Positions 38,763 through 48,631 of a stretch of 64,000 nt of DNA are shown here, piece by piece. The translations under genes and the position numbers were made by a program. The notes below the pieces were generated by a model. It was given only the letters and a program-made list of their open reading frames with translations. It searched no databases and had not been told where the DNA came from. The DNA comes from an uncultured Eubacteriales bacterium (lineage in GTDB: Bacteria > Bacillota > Clostridia > Peptostreptococcales > Anaerovoracaceae): NCBI GenBank assembly GCA_900315485.1, contig OMZI01000002.1, positions 40,521-104,520 on the forward strand. The letters are read 5' to 3'. Numbering within the stretch: the stretch's first letter is position 1; every line of letters begins with the position of its first letter.

Positions 38763-38913
38763 AACATGCGCTTTTTTCGAGGCTTTATATCACTGATCCA
38801 TTCGATATGCAATCGGTATGGCAACGCAGACGATATTGGTATGACAGAAAAAGACCGCTCTGTGAGAAAATTTTAATATGTTTTTTAATGATAGATATAA
38901 GGGGAAAGGGACC

Positions 38914-39606
38914 ATGGATGCACAGGAGATCATTCAGCTTATAAGGGATGCAGAGAAGAAGACGCCTGTAAGGATGTACGTCAGGGAAAAGGCACCGGTA
39001 GACTATGGTACTGCAAGGGTTTTCGGCGCAGGAGACAAGATAGTGTTCGGCGACTGGAATGAGCTTGAAGAGATAGTGAGGAAAAACAGCGACAGGATCG
39101 AGGACATCGTAATAGAAAATGACTGCCGCAACAGTGCGCTCCATCTGCTGGATACCAAGAACCTGCATGCGAGAATAGAGCCCGGAGCCTTCATAAGAGA
39201 GCAGGTAGAAATAGGCGATAATGCCGTGATAATGATGGGCGCAGTCATCAATATAGGTGCTGTCATCGGCGAGGGATCGATGATAGACATGGGGGCTGTT
39301 GTCGGCGGAAGAGCAGAGGTAGGCAGAAACTGCCACATAGGCGCCGGAGCAGTCCTCGCAGGTGTAGTTGAACCGGCTTCTGCAGTCCCAGTTGTCGTAG
39401 AAGATGATGTGCTCGTAGGAGCAAACGCTGTCGTGATAGAAGGCGTAAGGATAGGAAAGGGTGCTGTAGTGGCAGCAGGAGCGATAGTGACAGCGGATGT
39501 TCCGCCGGGAATGGTCGCTGCGGGATGCCCGGCCAGAATCATCAAGGCCAAGGATGATAAGACATCGATGAAAACGGCGCTTGAGCAGGGACTTAGGAAT
39601 CTGTAG
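38914..39606 (+). CDS. dapH: Tetrahydrodipicolinate N-acetyltransferase
   Basis: 230 residues; acetylates tetrahydrodipicolinate at the branch point of the acetylase diaminopimelate pathway. The N-terminal DapH domain (about 1-85, '[18 protein letters not shown]') is followed by a left-handed beta-helix of hexapeptide repeats (about 88-200, e.g. '[20 protein letters not shown]') and the conserved '[10 protein letters not shown]' near the end. The ATG at 38914 has AAGGGGAAAGGG upstream and matches the family start; an in-frame ATG at 38878 would add a poor leader. First gene of the long dap-pur-car operon, 13 bases before the aminotransferase. Confidence 0.93.
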   Translation: MDAQEIIQLIRDAEKKTPVRMYVREKAPVDYGTARVFGAGDKIVFGDWNELEEIVRKNSDRIEDIVIENDCRNSALHLLDTKNLHARIEPGAFIREQVEIGDNAVIMMGAVINIGAVIGEGSMIDMGAVVGGRAEVGRNCHIGAGAVLAGVVEPASAVPVVVEDDVLVGANAVVIEGVRIGKGAVVAAGAIVTADVPPGMVAAGCPARIIKAKDDKTSMKTALEQGLRNL

Positions 39607-39619
39607 GGTGGAGGTCAGA

Positions 39620-40768
39620 ATGGCAGTTCATGAACACATGAATCAGGCAGTCTACAGTCTGAAGAGGAGTGCAATAAGAGAGTTCTCCAGGCTGGCTGCA
39701 TCTGTTCCCGGGTGTGTAAGACTTACTCTCGGCGAGCCGGATTTTGATACGCCTGAGGTGATAAGCTGCGAAGTCAGCGCATCAGTCGCTGCAGGTGACA
39801 CACATTATATAGAGAATAACGGAAGCAGGATCCTGCGAGAGCGCATCTCAGCGTTCGAGAAAACTAAAGGCCTTGAGTACAGTGCAGATGAGATAATCGT
39901 TACTGCAGGCGCAACTGAGGCACTGTTCGTATCGCTTCTCGGAATACTGGATCCGGGTGATGAGGTGATCATTCCGGTGCCGGCATTTGTTCTGTATGAG
40001 CAGATAGTGAACCTCTGCAGGGGAGTATGTGTCCCGATGAATACATCAGGAGCAGGGTTTCAGATAAGAAAAGATGATCTTGAGCCCCTGATAAGCAGCA
40101 GAACGAAGGCGGTGATCCTCAACTCTCCTAACAATCCGACCGGCTGCGTATATGACGAAGAGAGCCTGAGAACGGTATATGAAGCTGTAAAGGGAAGAAA
40201 TGTTTTCGTCTTATGTGATGATGTGTACAGGTCACTGTACTACGGCTTCGGGTATCACAGTTTCGCGGAATACCGCGACATCAGGGAACAGATCCTTGCT
40301 GTGCAGAGCTTCTCCAAGCCTTACGCGATGACAGGATGGAGGATGGGCTACCTGATGGCTGACGCATCCGTAAAAGAGAGACTCGAGCTGGTGCACCAGT
40401 TCGATGTTGTCTCAACTCCGTCAATCATGCAGAAGGCCTGCATCACTGCACTGGATACAGATACTTCATATATGACTGAAGAATACAGAAGGCGGAGAGA
40501 CTATGTGACAGACAGGCTAAGGGATATGGGCCTTGAGACAGAGACCCCGGAAGGCGCATTTTATGTTTTCCCTTCGATCAGGAAATATGGCATGGGTTCG
40601 TTTGAATTTGCTGAGAGACTTGTCCGGGAGGGAGCTGTTGCTGTCACGCCGGGTGCGGCGTTCGGCTCAGATGATCACATAAGGATCTCATACTGCTGCA
40701 GCATGGATGATTTAAAGAAGGGCCTCGACCGTCTTGAGAGCTTCCTGATAACAATCCGGGAAAAATGA
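39620..40768 (+). CDS. N-acetyl-LL-diaminopimelate aminotransferase (PatA-like, class I/II)
   Basis: 382 residues, fold-type I PLP aminotransferase. Schiff-base lysine K233 sits in 'SFSKPYAMTGWRMGY'; 'NSPNNPTG' and 'DDVYRSLYYG' are the cofactor and tyrosine motifs, and the C-terminal arginine motif is 'DHIRISYC'. By itself it could be a general aspartate/aromatic aminotransferase; lying between dapH and dapF, it most likely transaminates N-acetyl-2-amino-6-oxopimelate with glutamate. The ATG at 39620 is preceded by GGTGGAGGT; the open frame extends upstream over the end of dapH but without a better start. Confidence 0.88.
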   Translation: MAVHEHMNQAVYSLKRSAIREFSRLAASVPGCVRLTLGEPDFDTPEVISCEVSASVAAGDTHYIENNGSRILRERISAFEKTKGLEYSADEIIVTAGATEALFVSLLGILDPGDEVIIPVPAFVLYEQIVNLCRGVCVPMNTSGAGFQIRKDDLEPLISSRTKAVILNSPNNPTGCVYDEESLRTVYEAVKGRNVFVLCDDVYRSLYYGFGYHSFAEYRDIREQILAVQSFSKPYAMTGWRMGYLMADASVKERLELVHQFDVVSTPSIMQKACITALDTDTSYMTEEYRRRRDYVTDRLRDMGLETETPEGAFYVFPSIRKYGMGSFEFAERLVREGAVAVTPGAAFGSDDHIRISYCCSMDDLKKGLDRLESFLITIREK

Positions 40769-40885
40769 GCAAAATAGTGCGGACACAGAGGATGCTGCAA
40801 AGGCTGAATGATACACAGCCGGAACAATAGTGTCAGCAGATCTATGAAAACGGCAACAGGCAGCCGGAACGGGGAGCGTAAAGAA

Positions 40886-41749
40886 ATGAAGTTTACCAAA
40901 ATGCAGGGATGCGGAAATGACTATATATATGTCAACTGTTTTGAAGAGAACGTGCAGGACCCTTCAGACCTGGCTGTAAAGCTCTCGGACAGAAGATACG
41001 GCATAGGGAGCGACGGGCTTATCCTCATAGAACCGTCAGACAGGGCTGATGCTTTCATGCATATGTTCAACCGTGACGGATCCGAAGGGAAAATGTGCGG
41101 CAACGGGATCAGATGTGTTGCCAAGTATATATATGACAACGGGATGGTCCCGCCGGAGAGAAAGGATGTCCTGATAGATACAAAAGCCGGCCTCAGAGAA
41201 ATCAGGCTCGATATAAAAGACGGCAAGGCCGCAGCTGCATCCGTTGACATGGGCATAGCTGAAGTAGCTGCTGAGCCTGAGAACATTGCGGCCGGCGGAA
41301 TTGACCTCTGTTTTACAGCAGTCAGTACAGGCAATCCGCATGCGGTATTCTTCCTTGATGATAATCCTGCTCTGAGCGGAATTACTGATGAAGATACTTC
41401 CGGCGGAGGCGGGGACTGCACGCTGCTCAGCCGGATCCCGCTTGAGATCATCGGACCTGAAATAGAAAGCTCAGGAAGATTCCCTGACGGGGTCAATGCA
41501 GAGTTCGTAGAGATGATCAGCCCGGAGGAGATCTCCTTCCGGGTCTGGGAAAGAGGATCGGGAGAGACGTATGCGTGCGGCACGGGAGCAACAGCAGCAG
41601 TGGCCGCCGGATGCTTTGCAGGAAAACTGGCGTGCAAAGTGCTTGTGCATCTCAGGGGCGGAGATCTTGAGATAGAGTGCGACATAGACACGGGCAGATG
41701 CATTATGACAGGACCGGCAGTGACCGTATTCACCGGAGAATTATTATGA
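40886..41749 (+). CDS. dapF: Diaminopimelate epimerase
   Basis: 287 residues; converts LL- to meso-diaminopimelate for lysine and peptidoglycan. Both catalytic cysteines are present: C71 in 'MCGNGIRC' and C231 in 'YACGTGAT'. 'KMQGCGNDYIYV' opens the protein in the usual way, and 'STGNPHAVFF' is the central motif. The start at 40886 gives the family N-terminus and has GGGGAGCG upstream; an earlier ATG at 40808 would add 26 unrelated residues. Its stop overlaps the next start as ATGA. Confidence 0.96.
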   Translation: MKFTKMQGCGNDYIYVNCFEENVQDPSDLAVKLSDRRYGIGSDGLILIEPSDRADAFMHMFNRDGSEGKMCGNGIRCVAKYIYDNGMVPPERKDVLIDTKAGLREIRLDIKDGKAAAASVDMGIAEVAAEPENIAAGGIDLCFTAVSTGNPHAVFFLDDNPALSGITDEDTSGGGGDCTLLSRIPLEIIGPEIESSGRFPDGVNAEFVEMISPEEISFRVWERGSGETYACGTGATAAVAAGCFAGKLACKVLVHLRGGDLEIECDIDTGRCIMTGPAVTVFTGELL

Positions 41750-42915
41750 TACAGATGATCAGAAGCGATGCGGAGAGATTCGCAGAGGAGATAAAGGGAT
41801 TAAGGATGACCATACACAGGCATCCTGAGATGGGAAATCATGAATACTGTACGGCTGAGCTTGCAGAAAAATACCTGAACGGACTCGGGATAGCGACCAG
41901 ACGGATACTTGACACGGCTGTTGTCGGAGAACTGAAGTGCGGTGCCGGAGACCCGGAGAACGGGCCGGTCAGGACGGCTGCGCTCAGAGCAGATATGGAT
42001 GCTCTTCCGCTGACCGAGATGACAGGGGCAGAGTTCGCATCGGAAGTCAGAGGTGTGATGCATGCGTGCGGCCATGATGTTCACACAGCAGCAGTGCTCG
42101 GAGCTGCCAGAATACTGGCAGAGCACAGAAACGAACTGAAAGGGAATGTAATATTCCTGCTGCAGCCTGATGAAGAGGGGCGCGGAGGTGCTGACAGAAT
42201 GATCAGAGAAGGCTGCATGGATGGAGTGGATGCTGTCTTCGGTGCGCATGTCAGCCCCGATCTGCCGGCAGGCCATATTGGTATACGCTACGGAATATTC
42301 TATGCTGCATCGGATATGTTCAAGGTTGAAGTAACCGGACTGGCATCTCACGGCGCAGTAAGAGAGAAGGGCATTGACGCTCTGGCAGCTGCAGCGGAAA
42401 TGGTAACAGCGCTTCTTGAACTGCCGTCGAAGATAACTTCTGATAAGTGCATTCTGACTGTAGGAAGGATGCAGTCAGGAACGGCAGGCAACATAATGCC
42501 GGGTGAAGCGGTATTCGAGGGAATAATACGCACGCTCGGCCCTGAAACACGGCGCAGAATGGAAGAGGAGTTCAGGAATACCGTGCAGGCTATAGCAGAC
42601 AGGACCGGAACTGCAGCAGACATAGACTATATACACAGTCATCCGGGCGTTGTAAATGATAAAAGCATGACAGACCTTGCATTCAGGGCTGCCTGCGGGA
42701 TGTTCGGAGAGGAGAAAGTGCACATTATAGAAGAGCCGGTCATGATAAGCGAGGATTTCGGCTGCTTCCTGGACAAAGCGCACGGTTCCTTCTACCACAT
42801 CGGGGCAGGCTGCGCTTTGCCTCTTCACAATCCGGCATTCCTTCCGGAGGAGGATGTTGTGACTGAACTGGCTGTGATGCATGCGGGGATGGTCTGGTCA
42901 TATCTGATGGAATAG
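41746..42915 (+). CDS. M20D amidohydrolase, probable N-acetyldiaminopimelate deacetylase
   Basis: 389 residues, M20 peptidase family D (aminoacylase-like). Metal-binding motifs: 'HRHPEMGNHEY' near residue 22, 'LRADMDALPLTE' and 'HACGHDVHTAAVLG' with C108, H110 and H113, then 'GAHVSPDLPAGHIG'. Family members remove acetyl groups from amino acids or hydrolyse indole-amino acid conjugates; here the setting next to dapH, a DapX/PatA-type aminotransferase and dapF makes N-acetyl-LL-DAP the likely substrate, which completes the acetylase pathway. Start overlaps the dapF stop by four bases (ATGA), indicating translational coupling. Confidence 0.9.
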   Translation: MIQMIRSDAERFAEEIKGLRMTIHRHPEMGNHEYCTAELAEKYLNGLGIATRRILDTAVVGELKCGAGDPENGPVRTAALRADMDALPLTEMTGAEFASEVRGVMHACGHDVHTAAVLGAARILAEHRNELKGNVIFLLQPDEEGRGGADRMIREGCMDGVDAVFGAHVSPDLPAGHIGIRYGIFYAASDMFKVEVTGLASHGAVREKGIDALAAAAEMVTALLELPSKITSDKCILTVGRMQSGTAGNIMPGEAVFEGIIRTLGPETRRRMEEEFRNTVQAIADRTGTAADIDYIHSHPGVVNDKSMTDLAFRAACGMFGEEKVHIIEEPVMISEDFGCFLDKAHGSFYHIGAGCALPLHNPAFLPEEDVVTELAVMHAGMVWSYLME

Positions 42916-42926
42916 GGGGTGCAGCA

Positions 42927-44354
42927 TTGAGTATTCATGAGGAATGTGGAGTGTTCGGCGTGTATTCGGATCATCCTGCTGATGTTGCAGGCATTTCATA
43001 CTATGGCCTGTATGCACTTCAGCACAGAGGTCAGGAGAGCTGCGGGATCGTTGTAAACGATGACGGGGTTTTCTTTTCACACAAGGACCTGGGGCTTGTA
43101 GGGGATGTTTTTACTGAGGACGTCATGCGTAAGATACCGCAGGGCAGAATGGCGGTCGGACATACAAGATACGGAACTACAGGAGCAGCCAGCAGACGCA
43201 ACTGCCAGCCGATAGAAGTGAACCACCAGAAAGGACGCATGGCCGTAGCACACAACGGAAACCTTTCAAACGCGGCGCAGCTCCGGTCTGAACTTGAGAT
43301 GTCCGGAGCGATATTCCATACGTCTACGGATACGGAGACTATTGCATATATCGTTACCAGAGAACGGCTCCGCTCCGGGTCAATAGAAGAAGCTGTCGAC
43401 AGGGCTATGGACACAATAGAAGGCGCTTACAGCCTTATCATCATGTCTCCGCAGAAACTTATCTGTGCGAGAGATCCTCACGGATTCAGGCCTCTGTGCT
43501 TCGGAGTGACAGAAGATGGTATATACGTTGTCGCTTCGGAAACCTGCGCCCTCGCAGCTGCAGGAGCAGAATACATCAGAGATGTTGAACCCGGAGAGAT
43601 AATCATTTTCAGCAGGAAAGGCATCGAGTTCAGACGAAGACACTGCGGAACACAGCCTGAAAAGCTGTGCATCTTTGAGTACATTTATTTTGCACGTCCT
43701 GATTCAGTGATAGAGGGAGTTCCGGTTCATAAAGCCCGTGAAAATGCAGGCCGCATCCTTGCCCAGACCCATCCAACTGAAGCAGACATAGTGATAGGAG
43801 TGCCGGATTCGGGCCTTGATGCCGCGCTCGGATTCAGTAAAGAATCGGGGATACCGTACGGGATAGGCTTGATCAAGAACAAATATATCGGCAGAACATT
43901 CATAGAGCCGGGCGGAAGACACGACAAGGTCAGGATAAAGCTTTCCGTGATAGAAGAGGCAGTAAGGGGCAAAAGGGTAGTGCTGGTCGATGACTCTATC
44001 GTGCGAGGAACCACCATGGGCCGCATTTCAGGACTTCTGAGAGAGGCAGGAGCCTCAGAGATACACATAAGGATATCTGCGCCGCCGTTTATGTATCCGT
44101 GTTACTACGGAACAGATATAGATTCACAGGAAAATCTTATAGCATGCAGATACAGCATAGACGAGATCGCTTCTATCATAGGCGCGGAATCGCTCGGATA
44201 TCTTCCTGCAGACAGACTCGGAGAGCTTTGCGGACATAAGGGATACTGCAGCGCATGCTTTACAGGTGAGTATCCGACAGATGTTTCAGGCGGGATCAGC
44301 AGGGACCGTTTTGAGCGCCGTCTGTCAGAAATGGCGGAGGAAACAGATGAGTGA
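42927..44354 (+). CDS. purF: Amidophosphoribosyltransferase
   Basis: 475 residues; transfers glutamine nitrogen to PRPP, the first committed purine step. The start is TTG at 42927, preceded by AGGGGGT with good spacing; it yields a six-residue propeptide before C7 of 'EECGVFGVY', the N-terminal nucleophile exposed by self-processing. Glutaminase motifs 'ALQHRGQES' and 'GHTRYGTTG' follow; the PRPP loop has D355-D356 in 'VLVDDSIVRGTT'. C-terminal cysteines ('CGHKGYCSACF') fit the Fe-S-containing Bacillus-type enzyme. It overlaps carA by eight bases, an unusual coupling of purine and carbamoyl phosphate synthesis. Confidence 0.96.
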   Translation: MSIHEECGVFGVYSDHPADVAGISYYGLYALQHRGQESCGIVVNDDGVFFSHKDLGLVGDVFTEDVMRKIPQGRMAVGHTRYGTTGAASRRNCQPIEVNHQKGRMAVAHNGNLSNAAQLRSELEMSGAIFHTSTDTETIAYIVTRERLRSGSIEEAVDRAMDTIEGAYSLIIMSPQKLICARDPHGFRPLCFGVTEDGIYVVASETCALAAAGAEYIRDVEPGEIIIFSRKGIEFRRRHCGTQPEKLCIFEYIYFARPDSVIEGVPVHKARENAGRILAQTHPTEADIVIGVPDSGLDAALGFSKESGIPYGIGLIKNKYIGRTFIEPGGRHDKVRIKLSVIEEAVRGKRVVLVDDSIVRGTTMGRISGLLREAGASEIHIRISAPPFMYPCYYGTDIDSQENLIACRYSIDEIASIIGAESLGYLPADRLGELCGHKGYCSACFTGEYPTDVSGGISRDRFERRLSEMAEETDE

Positions 44355-45441
44355 CTATACAAGAAAGATCATCCTCGAAAGCGGCGAGGAATACTATGGG
44401 TACGGGTTCGGATCAGACCGGGATAAGGTCCTTGAAATAGTATTCAATACATCGATGGCAGGTTATCAGGAAATAATATCCGATCCTTCGTACACTGATC
44501 AGGCTGTAGTGATGACTTATCCGCTGATCGGCAACTACGGAATGGCGGACGACGATTATGAGACAGAGGTTCCGTCGATCGGTGCTCTCATAGTCCGCGA
44601 GTATAATGATGAGCCGTCATGTTACAGGAGCAGTGAGACTCTCGGAGATGTAATGATGCGATTCGGTATTGCCGGAATATATGGAGTGGATACGAGAATG
44701 ATCGGAAGATCGATCAGGGACAGGGGCAGCCGGAAGGTACTTATATCTTCTCCGGATGTGACCCGGGAAGAGGGACTGAAGATAATTGAGAATACTGGGG
44801 TCCCGCATGACTCTGTATCCAGAGTCAGCTGCCGTACTCCGTGGGTATCAGCTCCTCAGGAAGAAAAATACCATGTCGTGGCCATTGACTGCGGAATGAA
44901 GAGGAACATTGTTAGGTCGCTAAACAGAAAAGGCTGCAGAGTCACAGTTGTTCCCTGGAATACAGATCCGGAGGAGATATTGAAACTTGATCCTGACGGC
45001 ATATTCATTTCGAACGGTCCCGGAGATCCTGAGGACGTTCAGGAAACGATAGGGACTGTCCGCAGACTGATTGGATGCAGGCCGTTATTCGGCATATGCC
45101 TGGGGCATCAGATAATTGCACTCGCCTATGGAGCGAAAACTTACAAGCTCAAGTTCGGCCACCGCGGCGGGAATCATCCTGTAAAGAATATTGAAACAGG
45201 CAAAATAGAAATAACATCACAGAATCATTCCTACGCAGTTGATGGTGAGAGCCTTGCCGGTACACCACTTACAGTAACTCATGTAAATATCCTCGACAAC
45301 ACCATTGAAGGCATGAAGTGCAGGAAAGACAGAGTGTTCAGTGTTCAGTATCACCCTGAAAGCGCGCCGGGGCCGCAGGACAGCGGATATCTCTTCGACC
45401 GCTTCATCGATCTCATGGAAGAAGGAAGAAAAAATGCCTAA
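44347..45441 (+). CDS. carA: Carbamoyl phosphate synthase, small (glutaminase) subunit
   Basis: 364 residues; hydrolyses glutamine and channels ammonia to CarB. The N-terminal CPSase small-chain domain (1-150, 'GYGFGSD', 'NTSMAGYQEIISDPSY') is followed by a class I glutaminase with C251 ('GICLGHQ') and 'QYHPESAPGPQDS' carrying His and Glu. Starts inside the end of purF (eight-base overlap) with GCGGAGGAAAC as ribosome site, and its end overlaps carB by eight bases. Both overlaps point to tight translational coupling. Confidence 0.96.
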   Translation: MSDYTRKIILESGEEYYGYGFGSDRDKVLEIVFNTSMAGYQEIISDPSYTDQAVVMTYPLIGNYGMADDDYETEVPSIGALIVREYNDEPSCYRSSETLGDVMMRFGIAGIYGVDTRMIGRSIRDRGSRKVLISSPDVTREEGLKIIENTGVPHDSVSRVSCRTPWVSAPQEEKYHVVAIDCGMKRNIVRSLNRKGCRVTVVPWNTDPEEILKLDPDGIFISNGPGDPEDVQETIGTVRRLIGCRPLFGICLGHQIIALAYGAKTYKLKFGHRGGNHPVKNIETGKIEITSQNHSYAVDGESLAGTPLTVTHVNILDNTIEGMKCRKDRVFSVQYHPESAPGPQDSGYLFDRFIDLMEEGRKNA

Positions 45442-48400
45442 AAGAACCGATTTAAAGAGAATACTGGTCATAGGCTCAGGCCCGATAGTGATCGGGCAGG
45501 CGGCGGAATTTGACTACGCAGGGACACAGGCCTGCCTTGCACTCAAAGAGGAAGGCTATGAGGTCATACTCTGCAATTCCAATCCCGCGACCATAATGAC
45601 GGATACTTCCATAGCGGACAAGGTATATATGGAGCCTCTGACTCTGGAATACATTGCCAGAATAATCAGATTTGAAAGGCCTGATGCCATACTGCCGGGA
45701 ATAGGCGGACAGACAGGGCTCAATCTGGCGATGCAGCTTGAGAAAAAAGGCGTTCTCAGGGAGTGCCGTGTCGAACTGCTCGGAACACGCAGTAGTTCAA
45801 TTGAAATGGCAGAAGACCGGGATGAATTCAAAAGACTGTGCGAGAGACTGGGTGAACCTGTGCTGCCTTCGGAAACAGTTTCTTCTCCTGAAGAGGCTCT
45901 GCGCACCGCGGCAAAGATCGGGTATCCTGTCGTGCTCAGACCTGCGTTCACCCTTGGCGGTACGGGTGGAGGTTTTGCTGACGATGAGAATGAACTGTCA
46001 CAGATGATCAGAAACGCTCTTGAACTTTCACCTGTCGGACAGGTACTGATAGAAAAGAGCGTCAAGGGGTTCAAGGAGATCGAATATGAGGTGATGCGTG
46101 ACAGCAATGATACGGCCATCACAGTCTGCAACATGGAAAATCTGGACCCGGTAGGCATACATACAGGGGACTCGATCGTTGTATGCCCGTCACAGACACT
46201 CACCAACAGGGAGTACCAGATGCTGAGGGACAGCGCGCTCAGGGTGATCCGTGCCCTTGAGATAGAGGGCGGATGCAACGTGCAGTTTGCTCTTGATCCG
46301 CTCTCGCCGCAGTATTACCTGATAGAGGTCAATCCGCGCGTTTCAAGATCTTCTGCCCTGGCATCGAAGGCTAGCGGATATCCTATAGCAAGAGTTTCCG
46401 CGAAAATAGGCATCGGAATGAATCTGGATGAAATACAGCTTGCCAACACACCGGCGGCATTTGAGCCCGCGCTCGATTATGTGGTTACAAAACTGCCAAG
46501 ATTCCCATTCGATAAATTCGCGGATGCCAGCAACTCACTTTCCACGCAGATGAAGGCGACAGGGGAAGTGATGAGCATAGGAAGGACATTTGAGGAAAGC
46601 CTTCTCAAGGGGATAAGGTCGCTTGAAACAGGCGCCAGCCACATTCAACTGGAGAAATTCAGCAGTGTACCGGACGGCGATCTGCTTGAATACATAAAGA
46701 CCGGGACCGATGACAGGATATATGCTGTCGCGGAGCTTCTGAGGCGCGGGATACTGCCGGATATGATACATGAAAAAACTGCGATAGACAGGTTTTTCAT
46801 ATATAAGATACGAAACATAGTCAGGATGGAAAGTGTGCTCAGAGAGCATCCCGGCGACACAGACATACTCAGAGAAGCCAAGAAAATGGGGTTCTCGGAC
46901 CGGGAAGCGGGCCGGCTCTGGAGCATGACGGAAAAGGAGATCGCAGAGTTCAGAATGAAAGCCGGCATGGCCCCTGTCTACAAGATGATTGACACGTGCG
47001 CATCGGAATTTGAGAGCTATGTACCGTATTTTTATTCAACTTACGAAGAAGAAAATGAGTCCCGCGTTTCAGACAGGGATAAGATCATAGTACTGGGCTC
47101 CGGCCCTATACGCATAGGCCAGGGCGTGGAATTCGACTATTCAACCGTCCATGCTGTAAGGACCATACGCGAGGCCGGGTTCGAAGCGATAATCATAAAT
47201 AATAATCCGGAAACGGTCTCGACCGACTATACCTGCTCGGACAAGCTGTACTTTGAGCCTCTGACCACAGAGGACGTAATGAACATAGTGGATCTTGAAA
47301 AGCCTTATGGAGTGATAGCAACTCTGGGCGGGCAGACTGCCGTAAATCTCGCGGCTTCTCTTGAAGAGCGCGGAGTAAGAATGCTGGGTACTGACAGTAA
47401 GGCAATTGACAGGGCGGAAAACCGTGAATTGTTTGAGAAGGTGCTGGAATCTCTCGGGATCCCGCAGCCTGAGGGCAGAGCCGTCACCAGTATTGAAGAA
47501 GGGGTGACAGCTGCCGCCGAAATCGGATATCCTGTGCTTGTCAGGCCGAGCTTTGTACTCGGAGGCAGGGCGATGCAGATCGTCACTTCTGAGGAGTCCT
47601 TAAGAGAGTACCTGCTGAACGCGGTAAGGATCGATGAAGACAAGCCTGTTCTGGTGGACCGTTATATACGCGGAAGGGAAGTCGAAGTGGATGCTGTCTG
47701 CGACGGACGGAGAGTATTCGTTCCGGGCATCATGGAGATGGTTGAGAGGACAGGAGTTCATTCGGGAGATTCAATAAGCATATATCCTCCTGTTAATCTG
47801 ACGGAAGAGGTCAGGAAAGTGATCCTTGACTATACCTGGAAGCTTGGCACGGCAACAGGCATAGTAGGGCTGTTCAACATACAGTTCATAGTGGACAGCA
47901 GCGGGAAGGTATATATCATAGAGCTTAATCCGAGATCATCAAGAAGTGTGCCGTTCATTTCAAAAGCGAGCGGCTGGAGCCTTGCGGACATAGGAACACT
48001 TGCCATGCTTGGACTGTCTCTGCAGGAGCAGGGCATTTTCAGAAGGTATCCTGAAGAAAAGAAACGGAGCTATGTCAAGGTCCCGGCATTTTCATTCTCC
48101 AAGCTGAGAGGCATGGACGCTTATCTGTCACCTGAGATGAAATCAACAGGAGAAGCGATCGGATATGATGGCATACTGCACAGGGCTGCATTCAAGGCTC
48201 TGACGGCTTCAGGACTGTCTCTGCCTAAATACGGAACGGTAATAGCAAGTATAGCCGATGAAGATAAAGACGAGGCTGTTCCTCTGATAAAACGGTTCTA
48301 TGATATGGGTTTCAATATAAAGGCTACTGAATCCACTGCGGCAAAACTGAAAGAGAACGGCATAAGAACAAGCAGACTGCGCAAGCCGAGCGAAGGGAGC

Positions 48401-48631
48401 AGTGAGATTCTGGATGACATACGTGCAGGATATGTCAGCTATGTGGTCAACACCCGCACCGTAATGACATCTAATCATTACGGTGACGGAGTGGCAATAA
48501 GAAGATGTGCAGCAGAGAATAATGTTACTATGCTGACATCGCTTGATACAGTAAGAATGCTGCTTGATGTACTAGAAGAGATGACGATCGGGATATCACC
48601 GGTCGACAGCTTTAAGGTGATACAGGAATGA
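45434..48631 (+). CDS. carB: Carbamoyl phosphate synthase, large subunit
   Basis: 1065 residues; makes carbamoyl phosphate from bicarbonate, ammonia and two ATP, for pyrimidines and arginine. Two homologous ATP-grasp halves are visible: 'IGSGPIVIGQAAEFDY' opens the first and 'LGSGPIRIGQGVEFDY' (about residue 555) the second. Matching ATP-site signatures are 'VNPRVSRSSALASKA' and 'LNPRSSRSVPFISKA'. The C-terminal MGS-like allosteric domain covers about 930-1065. Start with AAGGAAG inside the carA end. The last 36 bases overlap the end of the opposite-strand GH36 gene, and no hairpin terminator separates them. Confidence 0.97.
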   Translation: MPKRTDLKRILVIGSGPIVIGQAAEFDYAGTQACLALKEEGYEVILCNSNPATIMTDTSIADKVYMEPLTLEYIARIIRFERPDAILPGIGGQTGLNLAMQLEKKGVLRECRVELLGTRSSSIEMAEDRDEFKRLCERLGEPVLPSETVSSPEEALRTAAKIGYPVVLRPAFTLGGTGGGFADDENELSQMIRNALELSPVGQVLIEKSVKGFKEIEYEVMRDSNDTAITVCNMENLDPVGIHTGDSIVVCPSQTLTNREYQMLRDSALRVIRALEIEGGCNVQFALDPLSPQYYLIEVNPRVSRSSALASKASGYPIARVSAKIGIGMNLDEIQLANTPAAFEPALDYVVTKLPRFPFDKFADASNSLSTQMKATGEVMSIGRTFEESLLKGIRSLETGASHIQLEKFSSVPDGDLLEYIKTGTDDRIYAVAELLRRGILPDMIHEKTAIDRFFIYKIRNIVRMESVLREHPGDTDILREAKKMGFSDREAGRLWSMTEKEIAEFRMKAGMAPVYKMIDTCASEFESYVPYFYSTYEEENESRVSDRDKIIVLGSGPIRIGQGVEFDYSTVHAVRTIREAGFEAIIINNNPETVSTDYTCSDKLYFEPLTTEDVMNIVDLEKPYGVIATLGGQTAVNLAASLEERGVRMLGTDSKAIDRAENRELFEKVLESLGIPQPEGRAVTSIEEGVTAAAEIGYPVLVRPSFVLGGRAMQIVTSEESLREYLLNAVRIDEDKPVLVDRYIRGREVEVDAVCDGRRVFVPGIMEMVERTGVHSGDSISIYPPVNLTEEVRKVILDYTWKLGTATGIVGLFNIQFIVDSSGKVYIIELNPRSSRSVPFISKASGWSLADIGTLAMLGLSLQEQGIFRRYPEEKKRSYVKVPAFSFSKLRGMDAYLSPEMKSTGEAIGYDGILHRAAFKALTASGLSLPKYGTVIASIADEDKDEAVPLIKRFYDMGFNIKATESTAAKLKENGIRTSRLRKPSEGSSEILDDIRAGYVSYVVNTRTVMTSNHYGDGVAIRRCAAENNVTMLTSLDTVRMLLDVLEEMTIGISPVDSFKVIQE

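Noticed and set aside
38763-38913. Lysine riboswitch before dapH
   Set aside because: The stretch is short, AT-rich and lacks the conserved L-box elements and a downstream terminator.
40921-41733. A 270-codon minus-strand frame inside dapF
   Set aside because: Entirely antisense to dapF; Ser/Pro-rich low-complexity product and no start signal.
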